From: Xylophilus ampelinus
GTDB taxonomy: Bacteria > Pseudomonadota > Gammaproteobacteria > Burkholderiales > Burkholderiaceae_C
Assembly: GCF_901875635.1 (NCBI RefSeq)
Contig: NZ_CABFMN010000114.1
Location: 1 to 41,579 of the forward strand
Length of the DNA: 41,579 nucleotides
Reading direction: 5' to 3'
Shown here: positions 35,742 through 41,579 of the stretch, one piece after another
Position numbering within the stretch: position 1 is the first letter of the stretch
How the letters are laid out: the number at the start of each line of letters is the position of its first letter
Made by a program: the position numbers and the translations under genes
Notes under the pieces: generated by a model
Database searches by the model: none
Told to the model about the DNA's origin: nothing
What the model saw: the letters and a program-made list of their open reading frames with translations, nothing else

Positions 35742-36416
35742 TCAGGCCATCGACATCAGGCGTTCCTTGACGATCATCGAGCCATCGTCCTGGGTCTGGA
35801 CGAAGCCTCGCTCCTCCAGGTCCTTCATCACGCGGCTGACCATCTCGCGCGAGGCGCCGACCATCTTCGCGAGGTCCTGGCGCGAGATCTTCTCGCGCAC
35901 CTTGAGGTTGCCGGCCCCGTCGTCGACGGCGAACTCGAGCAGAGAGCGCGCCACGCGGCCGTAGACGTCCATCAGCGCCAGGGACTCGATCTTGCGATCG
36001 GCATGGCGCAGCCGCTGCACCAGTCCGCGCATGATGTTGTACGACATGGACGAGTTCTCGGGCAGGCAGCGCGAGAAGGCTTCGCGGCCGAGCATCAGCA
36101 CATCGGTCTGCACTTCGGTACGCACAGTGGCCGAATGCGGCTCGTCATCGATCAAGCTCATCTCGCCGATGTAGTCGCCGGGCTGGAGAGTGGCGAGGAT
36201 GACCTCGCGGCCGCGACTGTCCGCGCTCATCACCCGCGCACGGCCGGTGAGGATGATGTAGAGCGCATCGGACTTCTTCCCCTGCTCCACCACGACCTCA
36301 GAGCGCTTGAACCGCTTCTTCACGATCGCGTCTGCGATGCTCGCTGACTGCGACGGCGTGAGCGCCGCAAACAGCGGCACACGCCGCAGCAGTTCAAGAT
36401 TGGACAACATCGACAT
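35742..36416 (-). CDS. Crp/Fnr-family transcriptional regulator
   Basis: A 224-residue regulator. The N-terminal cyclic-nucleotide-binding barrel has LYIILTGRARVMSADSRGRE, and its phosphate-binding cassette PGDYIGEMSLIDDEPHSATV is close to that of true cAMP-binding proteins. A dimerisation helix follows, then the winged HTH SRQDLAKMVGASREMVSRVM with Arg, Glu and Arg at recognition positions as in Crp. There are no N-terminal Fe-S cysteines, so it is not Fnr-like. It is divergent from trxB. The target genes are unknown. Confidence 0.93.
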   Translation of the reverse strand: MSMLSNLELLRRVPLFAALTPSQSASIADAIVKKRFKRSEVVVEQGKKSDALYIILTGRARVMSADSRGREVILATLQPGDYIGEMSLIDDEPHSATVRTEVQTDVLMLGREAFSRCLPENSSMSYNIMRGLVQRLRHADRKIESLALMDVYGRVARSLLEFAVDDGAGNLKVREKISRQDLAKMVGASREMVSRVMKDLEERGFVQTQDDGSMIVKERLMSMA

Positions 36417-36500
36417 GCATGGACCCCCGTCTCAGCGCAATTTTCAAGAACGAATGAATTAAAGCAATCGCGCGCATAGAAAATCGGCCATCCGCAGGCA

Positions 36501-36529
36501 TTGAACCGTGCTGGGATACTCCGTATCTA
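36501..36529 (+). promoter_or_regulatory. trxB promoter
   Basis: TTGAAC (36501-36506), a 17-nt spacer and TATCTA (36524-36529) form a good sigma-70 pair about 52 nt before the trxB ATG. It lies in the 165-bp divergent spacer with the Crp-family gene. TTGTGAAAATGTACAC just downstream (36531-36546) is only a poor match to a Crp half-site pair. Confidence 0.6.
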
Positions 36530-36536
36530 CTTGTGA

Positions 36537-37541
<1,005 letters not shown>

Positions 37542-37550
37542 CCTGGGGAG

Positions 37551-37586
37551 GCGCCCGATTCTGTCCAGAATTGGCAAATCGGGCGC
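37551..37586. promoter_or_regulatory. 10-bp inverted repeat over the rpmB -35 region
   Basis: GCGCCCGATT (37551-37560) and AATCGGGCGC (37577-37586) are perfectly complementary across a 16-nt loop that itself contains CCAGAATTGG. The -35 hexamer TTGGCA (37571-37576) lies in the loop. It may be the trxB transcript terminator (though no T-run follows) or an operator for the ribosomal protein operon. Confidence 0.6.
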
Positions 37587-37608
37587 GCGCCTGCTAAAAT
37601 CGCGGGCT
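37571..37608 (+). promoter_or_regulatory. rpmB-rpmG promoter with GC discriminator
   Basis: -35 TTGGCA (37571-37576), an 18-nt spacer, -10 TAAAAT (37595-37600), three bases, then GGGCT (37604-37608). The leader to the rpmB ATG is about 147 nt, long for a ribosomal protein gene. It contains TGGCGA (37662-37667) able to pair with TCGCCA (37698-37703). Confidence 0.75.
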
Positions 37609-37754
37609 TTGCTGAATTTGGCGCGTCCAGAGGCAGCAGACAGGGTACCGCCACCTGATTCTGGCGAGGTCAAGCCGCAACACACCCCACGGGTGCTTCG
37701 CCAAAACGATGCATCCATGCTTAAGGTGCCGGCTGTTCATGAAAGAGTGTCCTC

Positions 37755-37988
37755 ATGGCACGCGTATGTGAAGTCACGGGCAAAGGCCCGATGGTCGGGA
37801 ACAACGTTTCCCACGCCAACAACAAAACCAAACGCCGGTTCTTGCCGAACCTGCAGCACCGTCGTTTCTTCGTCGAAAGCGAAAACCGCTGGGTGCGCCT
37901 TCGCGTGTCGAGCGCTGCCCTGCGCCTGATCGACAAGAATGGCATCGATGCCGTGCTCGCCGACATGCGTGCACGCGGTCAAGCGTAA
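37755..37988 (+). CDS. rpmB: 50S ribosomal protein L28
   Basis: A 77-residue ribosomal protein, standard length for proteobacteria: [20 protein letters not shown], then [20 protein letters not shown], with a basic core and [17 protein letters not shown]. It is the first gene of the rpmB-rpmG operon, 16 nt before rpmG. The L28 and L33 proteins bind 23S rRNA near the E site. Confidence 0.98.
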   Translation: MARVCEVTGKGPMVGNNVSHANNKTKRRFLPNLQHRRFFVESENRWVRLRVSSAALRLIDKNGIDAVLADMRARGQA

Positions 37989-38004
37989 TTAAGGAGCGAT
38001 CACC

Positions 38005-38178
38005 ATGGCTACGAGCAAAGGCGGCCGCGAGAAGATCAAGCTGGAGTCCACCGCGGGCACCGGCCACTTCTACACCACGAGCAAGAACAAGAAGACGATG
38101 CCCGAGAAGATGTCGATCATGAAGTTCGACCCCAAGGCGCGCAAGCACGTCGAATACAAGGAAATCAAGCTGAAGTGA
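38005..38178 (+). CDS. rpmG: 50S ribosomal protein L33
   Basis: A 57-residue protein: [20 protein letters not shown], then [20 protein letters not shown] and [17 protein letters not shown]. This is the cysteine-free (zinc-independent) form of L33, as in most proteobacteria. AAGGAG lies 8 nt before the ATG. It follows rpmB by 16 nt and is followed by a strong terminator. Confidence 0.97.
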   Translation: MATSKGGREKIKLESTAGTGHFYTTSKNKKTMPEKMSIMKFDPKARKHVEYKEIKLK

Positions 38179-38200
38179 TTCGGCCTGAACCCTCAAGAAG

Positions 38201-38225
38201 CCCGCTGCGATCCAGCGGGTTTTTT
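38201..38225 (+). terminator. Rho-independent terminator after rpmG
   Basis: CCCGCTG-CGATC-CAGCGGG, a 7-bp stem with a 5-nt loop, followed by TTTTTT, 22 nt after the rpmG stop. Confidence 0.95.
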
Positions 38226-38310
38226 GTTGGCCGCGCCGGAACCAGGCGGGGTCGAGTCCGGCGAAGCAGTGCGTCCGCGCTCGCCACGCCGTGTGTCGCA
38301 TGCGCCCAAA

Positions 38311-38338
38311 AGAAAAGCCGACTGACGTCGGCTTTCTT
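38311..38338. terminator. terminator for the desaturase gene
   Basis: AGCCGAC-TGAC-GTCGGCT (38316-38333) is a 7-bp stem with a 4-nt loop. On the minus strand it is followed by TTTTCTTTT, which suits the desaturase transcript ending here; on the plus strand TTTCTT follows, so it may also act in reverse. Nothing else is visible in the 212 bp between rpmG and the desaturase apart from the two terminators. Confidence 0.85.
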
Positions 38339-38390
38339 CATCGGCCTCTGCCGCCCGAAGCGCAGAGGCATCGCCCAGCGGCGAGGGCGA

Positions 38391-39605
38391 TCAGGCGCGC
38401 GCAGCGCGCAGCCGCACCGAGAACTCCTGCAAGGCGGCGATACCGCTCGCCTCGGCGCGGTGGCACCAGGCAGCCAGGTCGGCAGCCAGCTGCTCGCGCG
38501 ACTGCGAGGTGTTCATCCACATCTGGCGCAGCTCTTCACGCATGACGACCATCTTGTCGAGCACCGGATGCGCCTGGCGCGCCTGCACGAGGTGAGTGCG
38601 GGCCGAGGCCGGCACCTTGTCGTCGTCGCGGTGCAGCCAGCGCTTGGCGGCCTTCAGAACCGACAGGTCGGCGCCCTTGTCCTTCAGTTGGGCGATCTCC
38701 TGCTTGCAGGTGCGGCGCATCTCGCGGGCATAACCGGCCATCACCTCGTAGCGGTTGGCAATGACGGCCTCGAGCGTCTTTTCGTCGGCAACGGGACGCA
38801 CATCACCAATCTGCAGCTTCGGCGGCACCTTCTTGACCTTGGCCCAGCCGATTTTCTGCATCAGGCTGATGTAGACCCAGCCGATGTCGAACTCGTACTT
38901 CTTGACCGAGAACTTGGCCGAAGTCGGGTAGGTGTGGTGGTTGTTGTGCAGTTCCTCGCCCCCGATGATCACACCCCACGGCGTGAGGTTGGTGCTGGCG
39001 TCCTGCGCCTCGAAGTTGCGGTAGCCCCAGTAGTGGCCCAGGCCGTTGACGACGCCGGCAGCCCAGAACGGAATCCACAGCATCTGCACGGCCCACACGG
39101 TGGCACCCACGGCACCGAACAGCGCGAGGTTCAACACCAGCATCAGGCCCACGCCCTGCCAGCCGAAGCGGCTGTAGACGTTGCGCTCCATCCAGTCGTC
39201 GGGCGTGCCGTGACCGAACTTCTTCATCGTTTCCGGGTTGCGCGACTCCGCGCGGTACAGCTCGGCGCCGCGCCACATCACGGTGTCGATGCCGCGGGTC
39301 TGCGGGCTGTGCGGGTCCTCTTCCGTCTCGCACTTGGCGTGGTGCTTGCGGTGGATGGCGACCCATTCCTTGGTCACCATGCCGGTGCCGATCCACAGCC
39401 AGAAGCGGAAGAAGTGGGACGGAATCGCCCCCAGGTCCATCGAGCGGTGGGCCTGCGTGCGGTGCAGGAACACGGTCACCGCGACGATGGTGATGTGCGT
39501 GGTGGCCAGCGTGTACAGCACGATCTGCCACCAGGTCAGGTCCCACAGGCCGTGGCCGAGCCAGTCGATGGCTGAGCTCAGGACGGCGGAGTCAGGGAAG
39601 GTCAA
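38391..39605 (-). CDS. acyl-lipid/acyl-CoA fatty acid desaturase
   Basis: A 404-residue membrane di-iron desaturase that introduces a cis double bond into acyl chains. The three histidine boxes are HRTQAH (48-53), HRKHH (85-89) and HNNHH (220-224). Hydrophobic spans are WWQIVLYTLATTHITIVAVT, HFFRFWLWIGTGMVTK and two near 150-190. SRFGWQGVGLMLVLN and GHYWGYRNFEAQDASTNLTP are typical of this Burkholderiales group. The last 130 residues form a charged helical tail of unknown role. It may serve membrane fluidity control. The stem-loop at 38316-38333 ends its transcript. Confidence 0.93.
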   Translation of the reverse strand: MTFPDSAVLSSAIDWLGHGLWDLTWWQIVLYTLATTHITIVAVTVFLHRTQAHRSMDLGAIPSHFFRFWLWIGTGMVTKEWVAIHRKHHAKCETEEDPHSPQTRGIDTVMWRGAELYRAESRNPETMKKFGHGTPDDWMERNVYSRFGWQGVGLMLVLNLALFGAVGATVWAVQMLWIPFWAAGVVNGLGHYWGYRNFEAQDASTNLTPWGVIIGGEELHNNHHTYPTSAKFSVKKYEFDIGWVYISLMQKIGWAKVKKVPPKLQIGDVRPVADEKTLEAVIANRYEVMAGYAREMRRTCKQEIAQLKDKGADLSVLKAAKRWLHRDDDKVPASARTHLVQARQAHPVLDKMVVMREELRQMWMNTSQSREQLAADLAAWCHRAEASGIAALQEFSVRLRAARA

Positions 39606-39733
39606 GTTCGGTTCTCCAATGGCGGGCGACGGCCGGCCTCGTCAGATGAATCCCACATTTTAAGGGCTCTGGGTTGTTTTAACCCCTTGTTTTCCCTCAA
39701 GAAATAGGACATTCACCAGTTGGAGACGCGCAT

Positions 39734-41005
39734 TCACCGTCGGTTCCACACCGCAGCGAAAAAGCCGTCGGTGCCATGCCGGTGCGGCCACAGCCGCAGA
39801 TAGCGCTGCCCGCCCTCCCCACCAGCCGCCAACCGTGCCGCGCCCTCGACCTTCAGGCCGGCCAGCAGTTCGCCCGCTTCCATCGGCACGAAGTCGGGAT
39901 GCTCGGCCGCGAATGCCTCGGCAATGGCCTCGTTTTCCTCCGGCAGCACACTGCAGGTGGCGTACACGAGCCGCCCGCCGGACTTCACCAGCCGTGCAGC
40001 GCTGCGCAGGATGGCAGCCTGTTTCTGCTCCAACTCCGTGACCGATCCGGGCGACTGGCGCCACTTGAGGTCGGGGTTGCGCCGCAGGGTGCCCAGCCCG
40101 GAGCACGGCGCGTCGACCAATACGCGGTCGATCTTGCCCGCCAGCCGCTTCACCCGGTCGTCGCGCTCGTGGGCGATGGCCGCCGGGTGCACGTTCGACA
40201 GCCCGCTGCGCGCCAGGCGCGGCTTGAGCGCATCCAGCCGGTGGGCCGAGGTGTCGAAGGCGTACAGCCGCCCGGTGTTGCGCATCGTCGCGCCGATGGC
40301 CAGGGTCTTGCCGCCGGCGCCGGCGCAGAAATCCACCACCATCTCGCCACGCTTGGCATCGAGCAGCAGCGCCAGCAGCTGCGAGCCCTCGTCCTGCACC
40401 TCGACCGCGCCACGGGTGAAGGCGTCCAGCCGATTGACCGGCGGCTTGCCCTCGACGCGCAGGCCCCAGGGCGAGTACGGCGTTGCTACTGATTTGATAG
40501 CTTCCCGCGCAAGCTCCTCGCGCACTTCAGCCCGTTTTGCCATCAATGCATTGACCCGCAGGTCCAGCGGCGCCGGCTGCTGCAGCGCTTCGGCCAGCGC
40601 CCAGAACTCGTCACCCAACTGGGCCTTGAGCGGCGCCACCAGCCATTCCGGCAGGTTGTGGCGATGGCGTTCCAGCAGGTCGGCCGGTGCCACGGCGTCG
40701 CAGGCATCGAGCCACCGTTTCTCGGTGTCGTTCAGTGCGCTCTTGAGGAAGTCGCGCGGGCCGTGGAAGCCGAGGATCGCCAGCCGGCGCTCCTTGGGGC
40801 CGGTGCCCGAGGGCGCGAGGTGGTCGAACAGCAGCTTCTTGCGCAGCACGGTGTAGACCGTCTCGGCCAGGGTGGCGCGCTCGCGCGGGCCGAGCTGGCG
40901 GTTGTCGCGGAAGTAGCGCGACACCACCGCGTCGGCGGGATGATCGAATTTCACGACGAGGCCGACCAGCGTGGCGCAGGCGTCGAGCAGGGCTTTGGGA
41001 TGCAT
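39734..41005 (-). CDS. rsmB: RsmB/NOP-family 16S rRNA (cytosine-C5) methyltransferase
   Basis: A 423-residue SAM-dependent methyltransferase of the RsmB/Nop2/Sun family. An N-terminal NusB-like helical region (1-145) precedes the methyltransferase domain: VVDFCAGAGGKTLA (SAM loop), VLVDAPCSGLGTLRRNPDLK (Cys301) and YATCSVLPEEN (Cys351), the two cysteines of the m5C mechanism. RsmB versus RsmF-like assignment is not settled; the gene symbol is the best match. Residues about 155-175 (MAKRAEVREELAREAIKSVA) are encoded by a diverged, in-frame copy of the dispersed repeat and use rare AT-rich codons at its end. It is divergent from the DUF1653 gene. Confidence 0.88.
   Translation of the reverse strand: MHPKALLDACATLVGLVVKFDHPADAVVSRYFRDNRQLGPRERATLAETVYTVLRKKLLFDHLAPSGTGPKERRLAILGFHGPRDFLKSALNDTEKRWLDACDAVAPADLLERHRHNLPEWLVAPLKAQLGDEFWALAEALQQPAPLDLRVNALMAKRAEVREELAREAIKSVATPYSPWGLRVEGKPPVNRLDAFTRGAVEVQDEGSQLLALLLDAKRGEMVVDFCAGAGGKTLAIGATMRNTGRLYAFDTSAHRLDALKPRLARSGLSNVHPAAIAHERDDRVKRLAGKIDRVLVDAPCSGLGTLRRNPDLKWRQSPGSVTELEQKQAAILRSAARLVKSGGRLVYATCSVLPEENEAIAEAFAAEHPDFVPMEAGELLAGLKVEGAARLAAGGEGGQRYLRLWPHRHGTDGFFAAVWNRR
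40482..40546 (-). repeat. dispersed ~64-bp palindromic repeat, copy 6 (inside rsmB)
   Basis: Read on the minus strand it runs TTGATGGCAAAACGGGCTG, a diverged centre (GCGCGAGG...GCGCGGG), and the tail AGCTATCAAATCAGTAGCA, which matches the 19-nt family tail except at two variable places. It is fully inside the rsmB coding sequence and in frame. Confidence 0.75.
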
Positions 41006-41070
41006 AGGGCGGCGATTGTCCCACCCGGGCCTGCGCGGGCCCGCCCGGCGTGCCGGCCTATGCTCGCCCC

Positions 41071-41307
41071 ATGACGGACGACGACCTGCCCCCGCTCCCC
41101 GAACTGCCGACCGGCCGCTACCGCCACTACAAGGGCGGCGAGTACGAGGTGATCGGCACCGCGCGCCACAGCGAGACGCTGGAGCCCCTGGTGCTGTACC
41201 GCGCGCTCTACGGCGGCCGCGGCCTGTGGGTGCGGCCGGCCGCGATGTTCCAGGAAGAGGTGGTGATCGACGGCCTGCGGCAACCGCGCTTCCAGCACCT
41301 CGGTTGA
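41071..41307 (+). CDS. DUF1653 domain protein
   Basis: A 78-residue protein of the DUF1653 family: GRYRHYKGGEYEVIGTARHS, then ETLEPLVLYRALYGGRGLWV and RPAAMFQEEVVIDG. Family members are small, conserved and of unknown function; some are fused to or found near metabolic enzymes. I chose ATG 41071 (MTDDDLPPLP); ATG 41050 would add seven residues. The stop codon overlaps the beginning of repeat copy 7. Confidence 0.9.
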   Translation: MTDDDLPPLPELPTGRYRHYKGGEYEVIGTARHSETLEPLVLYRALYGGRGLWVRPAAMFQEEVVIDGLRQPRFQHLG

Positions 41308-41367
41308 AGACGAAAAAGGCCTGGAACGCCCGTCCAGCGGGCGCCAGCAGCTATTGATTCGATAGCA
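41304..41367 (+). repeat. dispersed ~64-bp palindromic repeat, copy 7
   Basis: Sense-oriented: TTGAAGACGAAAAAGGCC, then ACGCCCGTCCAGCGGGCGCC (GCCCG/CGGGC arms), then the tail AGCTATTGATTCGATAGCA. Its first bases include the stop codon of the DUF1653 gene, and it fills the spacer to the convergent I78 inhibitor gene. Confidence 0.92.
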
Positions 41368-41379
41368 GATCGGCGGCGT

Positions 41380-41579
41380 TCAGCCGCAGCGCACCGTCTT
41401 GACGCGGTTGCGCGCATCCAGGTCGATGTTCACCCGGGCCGGATTGAACTCCATCGTCGCGGGCTGGCCGGGCTTGAGGACCCGCACGCTGGCGGCGTTG
41501 GCGCGGGCGCGCACGGCGGCTTCGAGTGGCGACGTCATCGGCTGGCCGACCGCGAACTGGGCCCCGGCGGCGTCACAGG
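41380..41579 (-). CDS. I78-family peptidase inhibitor, C-terminal part (runs off window)
   Basis: The last 65 residues of a gene whose start lies beyond the window. The piece begins CDAAGAQFAVGQPMTSPLEA, continues with VRVLKPGQPATMEFNPARVN and ends IDLDARNRVKTVRCG. Cys near the start of the domain and the terminal CG, with the conserved RVNIDLD-type strand, fit the I78 (elastase inhibitor) family. These are small periplasmic or secreted proteins inhibiting serine proteases. A signal peptide or lipobox would be expected upstream but cannot be seen. It is convergent with the DUF1653 gene, separated by repeat copy 7. Confidence 0.8.
   Translation of the reverse strand, partial: CDAAGAQFAVGQPMTSPLEAAVRARANAASVRVLKPGQPATMEFNPARVNIDLDARNRVKTVRCG

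Overview
The window is high-GC chromosomal DNA (roughly two thirds G+C or more in most genes). Gene content and gene order point to a betaproteobacterium of the order Burkholderiales, most likely family Comamonadaceae (Variovorax/Acidovorax/Xenophilus-like). The clues are two Bug-type (TctC) periplasmic binding proteins, the ftsK-lolA-rarA block beside trxB, a bimodular QueF, and an N-terminal-ferredoxin reductase of the type usually labelled CDP-6-deoxy-glucoseen reductase. I see no phage, insertion sequence, CRISPR array or defence island. This is mostly a core-genome stretch with 42 protein genes (two cut by the window ends) and one tRNA.

Layout. 1-4941: a catabolic or transport group with the start of a dctA C4-dicarboxylate carrier, a lipoprotein of the tannase/feruloyl-esterase family, a divergent LysR regulator and a Bug binding protein. 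4949-11870: assorted genes, namely a glycolipid-binding-type protein, DNA polymerase IV (dinB), a DUF2459/TIGR02117 membrane protein, a YgiN-like monooxygenase, a ClC chloride transporter, a purine nucleoside permease-family lipoprotein and a poxvirus-type topoisomerase IB. 11824-16583 (all minus): a small receiver protein with a degenerate kinase-like partner, queF with an alpha/beta hydrolase, and yaaA with a prolyl-4-hydroxylase-type dioxygenase. 16719-20568: valS and galU. 20549-23512 (minus): Nudix - TusA-like - SGNH hydrolase operon and cysM. Then tRNA-Leu(CAA) with a terminator and two tRNA-like fragments. 23875-26969: an epimerase-type SDR, a 2Fe-2S/FAD reductase and a second Bug protein. 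27096-30745: the branched-chain amino acid ABC transporter livHMGF without its binding protein. 30993-36416: rarA, lolA, ftsK and a Crp/Fnr regulator. 36582-38178: trxB, rpmB, rpmG. 38391-41579: fatty-acid desaturase, an RsmB-type rRNA methyltransferase, DUF1653, and a partial I78 peptidase inhibitor.

The most unusual feature is a dispersed repeat of about 64 bp found seven times (6816, 14735, 22534, 26978, 32371, about 40482, 41304). Each copy has a 5' part rich in A and GGC, a central GC-rich inverted repeat (AGCGCCCG...CGGGCGC), and a fixed 19-nt 3' end, AGCTAT-N7-(A/G)TAGCA. It is not confined to spacers. One copy writes the C-terminus of DNA polymerase IV, one supplies the start codon and first codons of a hydrolase, one abuts the Nudix start codon, and a diverged copy lies in frame inside the rRNA methyltransferase gene.

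Other points of interest are: a common promoter pattern (-10, three bases, GGGCT) at valS, tRNA-Leu and rpmB; a perfect 10-bp inverted repeat over the rpmB -35 box; tRNA-Leu 3'-end fragments beside the intact tRNA; and a tannase-family lipoprotein that lacks the CS/HC cysteines and carries an extra domain of about 320 residues.
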